Shown here: piece after piece, positions 34,575-48,090 of the stretch | How positions within the stretch are numbered: position 1 is the stretch's first letter | How the letters are laid out: the number at the start of each line of letters is the position of its first letter | Source of the DNA: Acridotheres tristis | Taxonomy: Eukaryota; Chordata; Aves; Passeriformes; Sturnidae | Direction: 5' to 3' | Length of the DNA: 64,000 nt | Assembly: GCA_037013685.1 (NCBI GenBank) | Contig: CM072886.1 | Coordinates: forward strand, 27,969,080-28,033,079 | Notes under the pieces: generated by a model | The model's database searches: none | The model's input: the letters and a program-made list of their open reading frames with translations, nothing else | Told to the model about the DNA's origin: nothing | Translations under genes and position numbers: made by a program

Positions 34575-37220
34575 CATTTCAACTTATTGCAAAACAGTTG
34601 CTTTCTGTAATATCACAGATTTATGCCGAGTTTACAATGCAATCATTGCTCCTTGCTATTGAAAAAGATTTATTTAAGCAGTTTTGGCCTTCATTCCAAA
34701 AGGCTGGATGCCAAATCATTACAGTGTATCTGGTGTTTTGCTGTCAGAAAATATGATCTAGCATTAAGATACTATTCAGAGACTCTAAAAGCCAGAGAAA
34801 ATAATTGTGGTAAATCAAAACCTCATAAATACTTTATAAAGTTGTTTTTAATCTCTGTCCTCATGTGTGACAAAAAAGTACCAGTTTACATGCAGCCAGA
34901 ATACATGAATTTTGAGGCTTCATTTCCTATACTGTCTAAGTTTTAAAACAACATTAAAATCTATTCTGTATAGATGCAATAGTCAGGCAGTAGTTGTCAC
35001 ATTATATTTTCTAGTACTACCGCAGTTTAATAAGCCAAAAGACAGCAAACCACTTCTCTAGACTTAACTCCAAATGACGTATTTTCTTCTTTTTTTTTTT
35101 TTTAAAGACACTGAGAGGCTAAGAAACATATATATGGCTCTGAAGCTGAAGCCACAACTGTGCAAGCAGATACAGACAGGCAACGCTCTATGTGGTTAAA
35201 GAAAAGCACATGCCAGAGACTCGGGAGCAGCTGGCCCCGAATTTTGGCCTCAACACACCATGTAAAATTGAACATATGCGTGGACTAGGTTTGACTCCCT
35301 TCAGATGCTTCTGAAACACAATAATATCTCACTGGGTAAGAAAGCTGCTCTGGCTTCCAAACTACCTATGCCAATAACTTTTTATTTCTCCACCAAAAAA
35401 ATGCAGAACAATTTTCCTGTGCAGCACATCAGTGTGACAGATAACAGTGACTGCCAGAAACTTGGAGATGGCAGTATATCTGGGATGGATATTAAACTGA
35501 GTCTGTCTAGAGGCATGGGAAACTTGGGGGAGAAACAGGCAGAATAATAAACTCAAGCAAAGATCATGTTCAGATCTTACTTTGTAAAAATTCCACTTAT
35601 TTTTGCAGCACCAGAAATTTATCAATAATTTACATTTTAAGGTTGTAAATTGCATAACCTGTGGGCCAGAGAATCTGCTACCTTACATTGTATTGCGTAC
35701 AAATTCAGAAGCACTTAACCAATGCAATATAGAGGGGTGCTTTTTGCAAAGAGGAAACCACAGAGGCCAGAAAGGAGCACTGGTTTGAGAAAAGGGGATT
35801 AGCTTGGAGGTAGCACTCAGCCTGATCTGACTCACTTGCCTCTGAGCAGCTTAAACCATGGCCATATTCCAAAGGAGGACAGAACTTATTAAATCACTGT
35901 TATGAATTGCTGGTAGAGGAAACTGAAGGTAGTGAAATCGTGCCAAGCTCTGGTATTCATGGTAAGCTTTAAAAGCAATATTAGTTTTGCCCAGATGAGG
36001 TTTTTTTTGCTAGTGGGGAAGGAGACTGATCAATAAGTTCTGAGGTGACCAATATTTTATAGGCCTAGCTCAAAGAAAACAGCTGTTCCAAAGAGGTGTT
36101 GATCACTATCTGAATATTAGGGGATTTTAATAGTGTTTCATATTGAACACTCAGAAGTTGATGAAATTCATAACCTTCAATCAACTTGGAATAGTCTTGC
36201 CATCGTATGACCTGTCTCTAAGAACAGAGAGGACATCTCACCAAGAAGAGGGCACCAAACAGAGCACCATGTAAAGGCTGTTTACTTACACCCTCCCTTT
36301 AGAGTGTTTAATCCATTCTAGCTCCCATTATGTCCATGTGTTTTTTGACTAAGTCAGCCCCTCTGCTGATGACTTTGCTAATGACTCTGCTGACTCTGCA
36401 GTGACAGTCTTGTTTTTTAAATCTTCCCAGAGCCTTAACAAAGCTAGAATCAAAATTCAAAGCTCTAAAAGAGCTTTGTTTTGAGCTGGATATTTCAGTT
36501 TAGCAGACTACAGGTATGATTATGAATGGATTTCTCCCATTTTACTAGTATCATGGAATGAGAACTCCTCATTTGGACACTGCCTTTGACAGTGTTTAAA
36601 TGCCCTCATAGTTTGATAATAAACCTGAAGTAGAAAAGTCAGCATTAAAAGTGGAAAAAGATGCAACAAAGTATATTTCAGTTAGATTCAGCTTCTAAGA
36701 AATATAAATAAAGCTTGGTACCAACACAACTATTTTTTATTGAAACATCCTAGTCAGCATATTACTTACAAGCTCAAATACTTACAGTGAAAGCAAAATG
36801 AGGTTTCATAGTAAAATAGTCAAAATACTCAACTTCAAATATTGCTGCCTGGACAATGTTAATTCAGACCTGTTGCAGAGATATAAAAATAAAAATTATT
36901 GACTTGCACTAGGTGTTTCACTGGGAATATTCTTAGTAAGCATCTACTAATTCCATTTTATCTGTTCAGTTCAAAGTGTCAAAGCACATCACATTGTGGT
37001 ACACAGAAAGAAATAATGTTGATTGTCCCAGATCTCAGACAACATTAATTTTTATAGTGCCTCCATCAGCTACAAAGCACAATAATACACATACACATTT
37101 AGAGGAAATTGCCATCCACATCGTTATTCTGACCGAACAGAGACAGACATAGCTAGAGCTGACAGACCAATTTCACACACATAGGAATGATTTTTTTTTT
37201 AATCTATCACAGCAATATTC
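34575..37220. other. intergenic DNA, no gene seen
   Basis: The longest frame, of 107 residues, has no recognisable domain. A T-run lies at about 35,090-35,103. No RNA gene recognised. Confidence 0.55.
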
Positions 37221-37224
37221 TATA

Positions 37225-37490
37225 TCTTTTAAAATCGCAGTTCTCCATTCCGTTTAGCTGCAATTGTGAGTGCTGAGTAATTTTGCTTCTTGGTCCTCCA
37301 CAACTTCTGCCAACAGACACCCAGGAGCAATGGCACACAGTTTCTGAATGCCTTAAAGAAGTGAGTTTTAATAGTCGTCTTGAACTCCTCCCAAGAAGCA
37401 GAGGTAGGAAGAGAAGCCAGATCATCAGGATACAATGAGGTTGCTGTGCAAGATGGTCTTTCTACCTTCTGCAGTCCCAGACTCATTCAG
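37225..37490 (-). mobile_element. L2/RTE-like LINE relic, ORF2 C-terminus
   Basis: The minus-strand frame at 37,229-37,486 contains SLPTSASWEEFKTTIKTHFF. This matches the recurrent C-terminal signature of many non-LTR retrotransposon ORF2 proteins (LP, then xxSLxxFKxxLKTHLF). The remainder of the frame is not recognisable and the element is truncated on both sides. The LINE clade cannot be settled by eye. Confidence 0.42.
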
Positions 37491-40400
37491 TACTCCCAGT
37501 CTCTGCAACAAACAAGAATGATTCCCACCACTACAAAATCCTGGTTTACCCCTTTATGAGTCCATGTTATATGCTGAAATTTAATCCTGCTAAAATAGTA
37601 GATGAATATGTAAAAAAAAGCCTTTTATGATTAGAAATGCCGAAAGAATTCAGGTTATCTGTTTGTGTTCCATAATGAATTCTATAGCTAGGAAACTTTG
37701 AACATGCCTCACAAATCTCAAAAAAAAAAAAAGTCTTTGAAGGTCTCTGAATGGTCTTCTTGTCTTGATTTCAAATTTTAAGTCTAGTTTTTAATATTGT
37801 ATTTAATTCAAAATGAGAAACAAGAAGTATCAAAGTATTGAATCCTAGTTTTGGGGAAGCAAAATCTTGCAGCAGCATCAGAGCCTCTTTTCCTTTCCTA
37901 ACACAAGACTTTCTTTCCTTTAATGCTTCATTCCTTCATCTTGCTGCTTTTGTCACACTGCTCTGTTCCTTCACTTGAGTTGTCTTCCTAAAGCACCTCT
38001 GGCATCCTACCAAGTTACACTGGAAGATAGACAGTATCTTACTCCTGGGCACAGTAACTGGGGCAACTGCTCTTCCTGGTGAGCAGAAATATAATATCCC
38101 TTAAAACACCCCACTCTTGTGTCCAGCAAAAGAAGATCTTGGGTCAAGGCTGGACCTGTATTTACACTGATATATTTTCAGAGGGAATATAGTGAAATCA
38201 GAGACTTCAATTATTCAAGTTTAGTGTTGTTAGTAGTGTTTACACTAAGAATATTCTTATCATCCCTGTCACAACAGTTACTAAAATTGAAACCTTAGCA
38301 AAATAAATGAGGTTTTCTATTTTACTTTCCAGGACCCCAAGTTAGTTTTGACCAATATTAATTCTTGGAACTTCCAGATTATACCATCCTGTTAGTCAAG
38401 TTCCAAGCTGCAAAGTTTTCATAACACCTGCAAAAGGTCAAAATATGTTTTCATAAACTCTATCTCTTTTAGAAACTATGAGCAAAATTCATTAATTATC
38501 CTCTGTTTCCTCCTCTTTCATCTACTCCAGTCAGTGTGAAACCTTTGGATGCGTAGGGACTTTCACATTATCAGAGTTATTATCAGTTATTCCTGCTTGG
38601 TCGTGATTTCTTGCTGATGTCTTCAGAACATGTGATTTCCTTGTGACTTTCCCTTAAAATGTTACTTGACTTTAGAACTATTTTGTGTTGATGAGGAATC
38701 AACATCAAGTCCAATAAATGCGCTATTGACTGAGTGTCTGTGACTGTATGTGAAGTTTTACTTCCCTATACCCTCTCTGACTTAGCACTCTGATAGCAAC
38801 TGGGCTCCAAGAGTAAAAGCAAATGTGCCTTTCACATCCTCTGTGAAAAAAGATCCCTTACTTATAGCTATGAATATCTTACTCAATAGTCTCTCTCAAA
38901 AATTTTCTTCTTCTAATGCTATAAAGGCTTCTATGCTTTGAAAAATCTGTTTCCATGTTAAAACTCCAGGTGCCAGAATTTAGAAAACAATTATAATCTT
39001 AACTTGCATTCAAAGATCACAACAATATTATTCATATTTTAGCTGTGAAGAAGGCTATATCTATATATAGTCTGTCCAGACTTATTACCATTTACTTCTG
39101 CTATATGTGCTTCTCATCTAGTTTTGGGTTTGAGACTTTAATGATAAATGTCTGTGTTTGGTGAATAATTTTATTTTTTATAAAGCATATTAGGGGGAAC
39201 ATGACAAAAATCTCTCTTAAACGAGATTTTTGGTGATGCATTGCAATGGTAACTCAGCACTTTGGGAGGCAATAAGGAGAGTACACACACTACTGAGACA
39301 TGGTAAAGAGTGCTTCACTTGCCACAGTGCCCCTGGCACAAGGTTTTCAGGCAGCACCATTTATTACCTGCTCCCCTTCCTGCTCCACCAAAAATCTATG
39401 GTGTTACCAGGGATCCCAGCCCAGAGAGGATAATTAATGGGTACATGGGGTGTGATGATATCTGTCAACGAAATAATGCAAAATTGATTACATTTTAACA
39501 TTTTATTTGTTCTATGCCGCAAAAGGAAATAATAAGATAAAGACCAAATTACAAATTCCCAGGTGAGGAAATTCCCAGTTTCTTTTGCAGTCATGCTTTT
39601 TTGAGTTTTGAATGTTTTACAAAAGCTTACAGGAAATGCTCTTGAAGATAGAAATTGGTTTTAGTTTTTCGTTATCAGTGACTATTTCACAGAGGGGGTG
39701 GGTAGATGCTGAAGAAAAGACACTGTAAAAAAGGAAAAAATATATTTTCAATTAACTCTAATATTTTTCTGATTTCAGCTGGCAATATTTGAACCACTTC
39801 TGTAGTCTTATGCAACATGCTATAGGATTATTCTGATGATTTGAAATACTTAATTTTGGCCAGGTTCTTAATTTTTAACTTCAGAATAAAACCCAGCAAC
39901 ATCCTTCCAAACACAGTGTTCTCAATCCAGAAGAAAAATGAATACTAACATAGTAGGTGGTCTTCCCACTGAATTGCTATCAATGCCTGCACCATCTGGG
40001 TTTTCCTTGGAGGCCTTGTATCCAAGAACTGACAAGACTCAACTTTTCTTAATTTATGAGACAAGATCATAGCCAGTGATGATGTGAGTGCAAGCCTGTA
40101 GAGTAACATTTATGTGTTACTATACACACTTACAATTCTATAAGGATTGCAAAAAAAGGTCAGTTGTATGAGGTTTACAAATATGGTATGAAACAACTGG
40201 TGTATAAGTAGGATTTTAGGGTCATTGTAACACCTTTATGGAGTTCTGTCACTGAACTTCCATGGCCTATTCAGTTTACATTCTATGTGACTGGGAAAAG
40301 TACCTAGTGAAGAAAGCAAGATTTCATTTTTTGGTGGAAATAATACAGAAGCTTTATTTACTACATATGGATTATTTTTTGAAGCTCTATTATGTGCCCA

Positions 40401-41475
40401 ATTTTTTTTCTCCTCCAGGACATCCAAAAGCAACAGTCAAGTTGCCTACCAAAAATAAGATAAAGAATAAAATAGGGTTCATGCAGAATTAAACATTATT
40501 TTTATGTCAAAAACCTGACATTTTTAATAATTTAATTTCATCCTATTTAGAATTTAACAGATAAAAAATCATGCTTAAAGGACTCTAAACAAGACTTTTT
40601 TTTAAATTCTGGAACAATACATATAGAAGAACAATAAATTACAAACAGAAGTATATATTTATAAAGAACTATAAAAGATAACTGAGACCAGCAAGCTTTT
40701 CAAATCTCTGAACACTACGTCTGAGTCATCAGTATCACATATAACTCAGAAAGAAACTGATACATTTAATGATTAATAATTTCTTAACCAATAACCCAAA
40801 CTAGAAAGATTGTGGAAAACCCAGTTCAGAAGTTCATATCCAGGTTTAATATAAGCAGAGCTGAATTACAAGTGTCTGTAGTCCTGACCTCCTACTCACT
40901 CACAAATTTTTCATATTACCAAAAGTTTTTGTTTCTACCCTCTTATAGTTAGTAATTTGGCTACTTACTCAAAGAAATATTTTTCTACTAACCTAGATAT
41001 TACTTACAATGTTTCTTTTCCTTTGTTGTTTTCTCATTTTAATTATTTTGACTTCTTCTTCCCTCTTTTTATTTCCACTGCGCAGACTTTCACAGTTCCC
41101 AGAATATGCAATAAAGAGACAAGATATAAAACTTTGCAGCCAATATCCAGCAACAATGGGCACGTTTTCACTTAATTTCCTCTTAAAATCAGAAATACTT
41201 CTGTCCTGTCTAGACAAAGACATAGGATTAAGATTTCATACACCCAGCTTAAGAGCACTAGATCTCATAAATAGAGGAAGTACAGGTTTTGAACTATCTG
41301 CAGTTTCATGGTGAGAAGATTTCCCTACAACTGAACCAGGCTTCAAGCTGCGAGAAACATCTCCAACACCTACTAATTCAGTGGTGTTAGAGACAATGTT
41401 GATGGCAATGTAAGAACTGGGAATCTCCATGAGAAGCACTGCTGTCTGCTCCTGGCATGCCTTCTGAGGGCAGCT
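37491..41475. other. AT-rich intergenic DNA, no gene seen
   Basis: Only short frames. Small A and T runs and a TATA-rich palindrome-like patch near 39,055-39,070. No repeat family recognised. Confidence 0.55.
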
Positions 41476-41479
41476 GCCC

Positions 41480-42110
41480 AGACATGGGTTTAGGAAAGAC
41501 AGGTCCTACTTTACGAACCCCATCTCCTTCTGTGACAACGTGACCCACCTAGTGCATGAGGTGGGGCTGTGGATGTGTCTACCTGAATTTTAACAAAGCC
41601 CTTCTCACCATCTCCCACAGTATTCTGGAGAAACTGGCTGCTCATATTTTGGATGGGAACACTTTGCTGGGTAGAAAACTGCTAGGATGGCTGGTCCCAG
41701 AGAGTGGTGGTGAGTGGAGTTACACCCAGCTGGCAGCTGATCACTCGTGGTGCTGCCCAGGACCAGAGTTGGGGCTATTACTGGTTAAAATCCTTATCAA
41801 TGATCTGGATGAGGTGATTGAGCGCCCACTCAGTCAGTCTGAAGACGACACCTAGTGGGTAGGAATTTTGATCTGTTTGAAGGTTGCAAGGTTCTGCAGA
41901 GGAATCTGGACAGGCTTGATCAATGGGCTGAGATCAATTGTATGAGGCTCTACAAAGCCAGGGGCCAGGTACTACACTTGAGTCACCACAACCCCAGCCA
42001 GTGCTACAGGCTGGGGGCAGAGTGACAGGAAAGCTGTGCAGTGAAAAAGAACTTGGGGTGCTGCTCAATTTGTACTCTTTAAAAGTCATTGGTATAAAAG
42101 GCAACGCTCT
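41480..42110 (+). mobile_element. CR1 LINE fragment, ORF2 reverse transcriptase
   Basis: Translations show CR1 reverse-transcriptase landmarks in order across more than one frame. They are HGFRKDRSYFTN, FNKALLTISHSILEKLAAH, LINDLDEVIE, a decayed version of the catalytic-region ADDT block (SEDDT at about 41,843-41,853), and KELGVLLN near 42,050. A frameshift at about 41,560 and stops after 41,850 show that it is dead. It lacks both the 5' part and the CR1 3' end. Confidence 0.85.
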
Positions 42111-43960
42111 TCTTCTCTGAGATATTTTCTGTACCTAAGAATTAATAATAAAATGTAAATTGTTTAACCATTTTGAAGTCAATATAAGCCCACAGCCGAA
42201 GACCGTAAAAATTTAATCATACATTTTCAGGAAGAGGTCTGAGAAAGAAGGCTGTTCTACCATTCAGAGAAGAAAACAATACATAAATATGGTGTTCACC
42301 TTTTCTCGTGCAGGTACACAACAGGGTAAGGAAAGAGCATTTTGAAAAATGCGGGGTTGTTTTAACAAGAAATTCAAATGCAGTTCCCATTACTGAAAAT
42401 ACATCTGTGCATTATGGTTATCATATCTATGCTGCAGAGAGAGTTGCATTATGTAAATTCATATTCCTTCCTTTTGCTTCAGTCCCAGACTGATTCAGAC
42501 ATATGGTTTGCAGAATGCTTGCAACTGTCTCATTTTTGGCACTTCAAATACAGGAAGCAATATGTTATTTGTATATTCTGTTAGGGACTAATACAATACA
42601 AAGCCCACTGAAACAGCTCAACTTTGGATCATACCCTTCAATTCTCTCCTGACTAGTCTATACTGTTTCCTGAAAAGGCATCACAGAATTTTTTGCAAAG
42701 GTAGTTTGACAGCTGCTCTACTGGTTATTACTAGTCTTTTCCTGCATTGTTCTGCACTTACCCTGCAAATTTTTTCCATTGCCTTCGTGCTAGGCTCCAG
42801 ACCTGATCTCAGTGTAGACAACAGTAATCTTTCCATTACTTCATTACAAACCAAGTCTGCTCTCCAGGGTGAGAAGCGAATTGCGTGACTTCCAACTAGA
42901 AAGACTCCGCTCTCCATCAGGACACTTGGCTATCCCACCACACCCTAGTTTCTCAGTATTTGTAGGAAAGCTATGGATGTGCTGTGTCAGCATGTTAAGC
43001 AGCAGCACTTGCAAAGACAAGACATAAAATATGTTTCTGTGATTTGGTGTCAACAATGCTTATATGTCATTTCCAGTTACATTTTGTTCTAATATGGCTT
43101 ACATTAGTGTCATTTAATCACAATTTTATTTTTGCTCTCCTTGAACATCAGTCACAGTGAAGTTGCCTTTCTAAAAATCTGATTGATCACAGAGAATACA
43201 ATGATACTGAATATTACACCTTAATCTTTTTAAGAAGTACACATGGTCATTAATTTACTCCTTGTGAAAAAGACACTTTTTCATTTCTGTCTATCAAGAT
43301 CTACAGCAAGGTCTTTTCTTCTAGGAAGAAAACAGATTAATAAATAATCCAGAGTCTGAGGTTTATTGGCCTTTTTTGTCATTCACGTCCAGTGGGAATT
43401 ATAGCAAGGAACAGTTGCCCTTGTTAACCTGCAAACATTTTTCACTCAGTTAGGTCATTGCCTCTGGCTCAAGGGTCCAATTTTCCTTTCATTCATTAAG
43501 CACATTGGGAAGCGGAGTTCCTAACCCTTTCCAGTCTAAATGTGGAACAATCACATCCCCTCACAATCAAGTGCCAATGTGTTGGGACCTTTACGTTTCA
43601 CTGTGATCTCTCAGTGACGCAAGTTTTTAACAATTGAAGGATATTAAGTCAAAAAGTTGTTTTCTAATTGGAGGAGCTCAGGGGATTTCAAATAATGAAC
43701 TCTTATAAACTGGAAGCTGGTACATGTGCCTTTCCAATTATTTTTGTTTCAAATCAGGCAAGAGGGCACTGCTAATCTCAGAAAGCAGATTTCAGAAGTT
43801 CTACCTAGAAATTAAGGCCACAGAGTGTAACAATTGAGCAGGCATAAACCATTAATGCTTTGGGGAGATGAAATTACATAGTCTCATATGTCATTTTACT
43901 GGATGGTGTAATAGCTAAGGGACAATGTAATTCCAGATTTTAAAGTGTGTTTGATATAGC
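42111..43960. other. non-CR1 sequence between two CR1 fragments
   Basis: No gene, RNA or named repeat recognised. It separates two plus-strand CR1 pieces that are partly consecutive in the element, so part of it could be an unrecognised insertion. It may equally be ordinary flanking DNA. Confidence 0.45.
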
Positions 43961-43967
43961 TAATTCA

Positions 43968-44370
43968 CTCCTATAAAGACAGGCTGAGAGGGCTGATGCT
44001 GTTCAGCCTGGAGAAGAGATGCCTCTGGGGAGACCTAGAGCAGCATTCCAGTACCTAAAGGAGGCCAACAGAAGAGCTGGAGAGGGACTTTTTACAAGAC
44101 ACTCCTCTGATAGAAGGAGGGGTAATGGTTTCAAACTGAAAGAGACTAGGTTTTGATATTAATTAAATATTCTTTACTGTGGGGACAATGAGACACTGGC
44201 ACAGATTGCCCAGAGAAGCTGCAGATGCCCCATTCCTGGAAGAGTTCAAGGCCGGGTTGGATGGAACTTTGAGCAACCTGGTCTAGTGGAAGATGTCCCT
44301 GCCCATGGCAGGGGAGTGGAACTAGAGGATCTTTAATATCCCTTCCAACCCAAAGCATTCTATGATGATT
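43968..44370 (+). mobile_element. CR1 LINE, 5'-truncated copy with complete 3' end
   Basis: It starts at the ORF2 C-terminus (GCTGTTCAGCCTGGAGAAGA, then the GGGGAGACCT motif). It continues through TTCTTTACTGTGGGG, the 3' UTR motif GAGCAACCTGGTCTAGTGGA and CCCTGCCCATGGCAGGGGAG. It ends at CCTTCCAACC with an ATTCTATGATG terminus. This is the typical avian CR1 3' region, relatively little diverged. Confidence 0.9.
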
Positions 44371-47300
44371 TTACGGTTCCCTTTGGAGCATTCATAAAGA
44401 AGGGAGAATGAGTGTTTCCTATTGATAAAAGACTTTGCTATAGAGAATCTTTGGATGAATGAATGGTGGTTGTTGCAGTCTTGCAATTAAGAGCCAAACA
44501 CTTGAGTTCTTTATATACAGATGTTTCTACACACGTTATTGGCTATGCCTAAATATAATAAAAAATATCTCTCTGCAATAAGTTAGCAGCAGTGTCCATA
44601 TAGGGACAGCTCTAAAAGATAAGCAGAAAAATCACTAATCCTTTACAGCGGTATAATTGGAGATTTTGTGAAGTAGAATACTTTAAAATGGGAATGAAAT
44701 AACAGGGAACATCTGTACAACTTCTCAGAAGAGGCTTTGAGATATGGCAAAGGAGAAGATATCTGCGTAGCAGAAATGTAGAATATTTTGAATTTCATAT
44801 CATCTGATTTCTCCTCTTGCTGAGAGGTCAGAAAAAAGTAGAGGAAGGATTTTTTGGGAGCTCTATGTAACGGTTTCAAGGCATAGCAAGGAGGAGTAAA
44901 CTGGAAAAGTGCAGTTAGGACATGAGATAAGCACTGTATGAACTATAATCCTGGCAATAGAGGGTGAAGGGAAAGGGATGCAGGCTGAGCACTGAGTAGA
45001 GGGGACATAATACCCAAGGGTCTGGATGTGTTGGATGTATATATCAGCTCAGCTGCAGATGAAGGAAGAAAAAGGCTGATATTAACATTGGCATTAAACG
45101 GGAAAAGAAATAAGAAAAGAGCTGATGGTTAGAGGCTGGCAAAAGAAAAGCTGCTGTGGGTTTTCATCTTGAAAATATTGAGCTTATTGTGGTCTGTACA
45201 GAGATTCCCAGAAAAGTTAGCAGGCATGTCAGGGGAAGTGGAATATTGTTCAGTGGGGAGAGATGGAAAGGGAAATTTGGGAAATATGTCTTGGCCAATT
45301 GTTGAAGAAATTGGAACTAAGTCAAATTTTCAGGGAGGTTCCCAAAGAGAGGGAGAAGAAAAACTGGTGCTTTTCAGAGCTCATTCAGCTTCCTTGTTAC
45401 TTGTACAACTGATGTGTCAAATGTCAACATTTTGTTATTTCTAAGAAGGAGATGAGAAATATGTTTTGTTTGAACCCTGTGACTGCCTACATGAAGACAG
45501 AATAAGTGAAGACTTCAGCTGGAAGGGTGCAGGGTAATTTTGGGGTCTTTCCTGAATAAATTACCCATGCAGGCAGGATGTTTAGCACTTTTTACAATCT
45601 CAAGTCTATTGGAATTTTTCAAAATTAAATTCTTAAAGTTTACATGCATAAGTACCTGTAAGTATACATGCAGAGAGAGAAATTAAGAGAAATCTCTATC
45701 TGTATACTTACAGAGATAAAATTCCCATCTGTCACTATTGTGTCAGATACCAGTAGAGCAGGCTCCTATTCAGCAGTGTTTGCATCAGTGCAGCAGAAGT
45801 TCCCCTGGGTGAATTAGGAGCCAGAAGGAGTAGCTGGAGGATCGTCAATACCCCACTTCCTGTCCCATAGGGTCTAGGGCAGGCAGACTTCCCCATGAGC
45901 TGGATCTTCCCAAGGCTTTCAGACTGCTACTGACTCCAGAAAACTTAATATTTTTTCTAATTTTTTTTTTAAATGAAACATGAAAACCTTCCATACTGAA
46001 ATGAAAACAAAGCTGCTCAAATTTGTATGTGTGTGGCAGATTTATGCTGGAGGAATTCAACTGTCTCTCAGATGGTAGTTGTTACAAATGCCTGGGACAT
46101 CAGAGATTTAAGTTCTTAAAATAATAGTTCTTCATCCATGCAGTGAGAAAAAAAAGCTGAGTGGGGCCTACCTCTTTTTTTTCACCTGGACCACAAATAT
46201 TTTTCTCTTATGTGTTGCCTCCCAAAAGAAACCAAACAAACCTGATATATTGCTAAAAGTTTCCATTTGGACAGAACACCATATTCTTTGGAAACTCCAG
46301 TGAAGTGTAGTTTTTTTGACTCTTATACTCAAAAAATTTTGAGAACTTGAAGGATGCCATGAGGCCAATGCAATTTTCCAAGGTTTTTCCTCTGAGTATG
46401 GACTTCAAGCAAAGCAGTCTGGAGATAGCTTTATTTCAAAGGCAATGTCTAAATTTCATTTTGTGTGAAAGAAACTAAATTTAGAAATATCAAAATACCC
46501 TGTAGAAGTGAGATTGCTGCTTTCTGCCCAGTTCTGGTTACACAGGTATTTCTGGAAGCTCAAGGGTCTTGGCTAGAGGATAAGCTGAATGATAGAGAAA
46601 GAATAATGTTACTGTCAGGTCTCATCGCAAAACCTGTAATGCTGTTGCTACAGAGTACACACTTTCAATGTCAGCAGTTTTATTGGAAGTCTGTTGTTAG
46701 GTAGTGGTGTTTCCAAAGGCCCAGCTTCTGGAAACTTGCAAAGACACGTGAATTTAAGTGCAATTTCCCTGTTTAAAATAGATTCAGGTTTGTATTGGCC
46801 ACAGAGAAAAGTTTAAAACTGTGAATCAAAATACTCAACTATCACAGAACAGGCAGAAAGACCATTCTCTTCACTCTATTCCTTTTAAGTCCATTAATTT
46901 TAAGAAGATTTCTGAATTTCTGGAGCCAGATTCATAATGTTTGAGTGTTCAAGTTTGGCATAATTGATTTTTTCTGCCTCCCACACAAGCTGATGCAAGC
47001 AAGTCATTAAAAAGGGCTGAATATGTCTTGTTATAGGGCTCTGTCAAACCTCTGTTTGCTGACAAAAGAAAGAAGCATTTTTGAAAGTCACAAGAAACAC
47101 TGAAAATCTTCTTGTCAGCTTCAAAAAAATCTAAGTTGCACCTCTGTATTCTAGGCCACACAGACTGAAATAATTTCTGAAATGGAGATTGCAGAGGAAA
47201 GAATATCTTTATATACATTTTCTAAAGCACTGAAATCCAAATGCAGTGTTGATTCTTTACATTATAAGTCAATGTTACAAGGCAAACTTTAATTCTGTGG

Positions 47301-47780
47301 GTGCATCTGATAATAACAGATTGTAATAGCCTGTTCAGGAAGAAACACTTGTAGGTTAACTTCTTGATCGCATTGAGAAATTATTTAAGAAACACTGCAA
47401 AAGCTGTTTACACTTTCCATGTATTATACATAAATATTTGTTTATGGAGCAACTGTGTGGTGCTTTGCCTTTGTCAGCAACTGGAAATTGTTACTAATAA
47501 CAACATTTAGGGTTATAAATTCCATAACCCCTATCTGACTCTATGCTGTACTTTCCAAGAAATTGCAAAGTGAGAACTCTGGCCTGGGCTTCAAGGAAGA
47601 GTTGTGCTGAGATGCACAAAAGTGTTCTGTGAGAAACTTCAGAGCTTTCTGCACTCCACAGTATCCCCATCCCCACAGCCATGCAGAGGACACTGAAGCC
47701 TTACATAAAGGTATGTTTACAATGTCAGTTAGCCAGAAGTTTGAGACCATTTTTAAAACCAGTCCTAATCTCTACCATGC
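44371..47780. other. intergenic DNA, no gene seen
   Basis: A 91-residue frame at 45,169-45,444 has no recognisable domain. A small inverted repeat at 45.66 kb is listed separately. A T-run lies near 45,961. Confidence 0.55.
45656..45713. other. 58-nt inverted repeat / hairpin
   Basis: The arms CTGTAAGTATACA (45,656-45,668) and TGTATACTTACAG (45,701-45,713) are perfectly complementary over 13 bases. A 3x3 mismatch loop, a further 5-base pairing (AGAGA with TCTCT) and a 16-base terminal loop follow. The size and shape would suit a small RNA precursor, but short inverted repeats also arise by chance and no known microRNA is recognised. Confidence 0.5.
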
Positions 47781-47784
47781 ATTA

Positions 47785-48090
47785 CATGATCAGAGAATCA
47801 CAGAATCACAAAATCATTTACTTTGGAAAAGACTTTCAAGACCATCAAGTCCAACCTTTGACTATTCACCATCTTGTCAACTAGACTATGACACTAAGTG
47901 CCACATGCAGTCTATTTTTGAACATCTCCAAAGAAGGTGATTCCATCACCTTCCTGGGAAGACATTTCCAGTGTTTAAAATCCTTTCCACAAAAAAGTTC
48001 CTCCTCATGTCCAAGATTCTTCCTGATGTCCAAATCACGACATCCCATAATTGTCCTCTGACATCTGGTTCAAACTTCCCCCGCACTAAG
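47785..48090 (-). mobile_element. CR1 LINE 3' fragment, minus orientation
   Basis: The plus strand shows the inverted CR1 end: GAATCACAGAATCACAAAATC, then AAGACTTTCAAGACCATCAA, then GTCCAACC. CACCTTCCTGGGAAGACATT, TCCAGTG and later AAAAAGTTCCTCCTCATGTC follow. The copy is 5'-truncated and moderately diverged. Confidence 0.88.

Noticed and set aside
41556..41855. 99-residue plus-strand frame as a host gene
   Set aside because: It translates as part of CR1 reverse transcriptase with a frameshift and stops.
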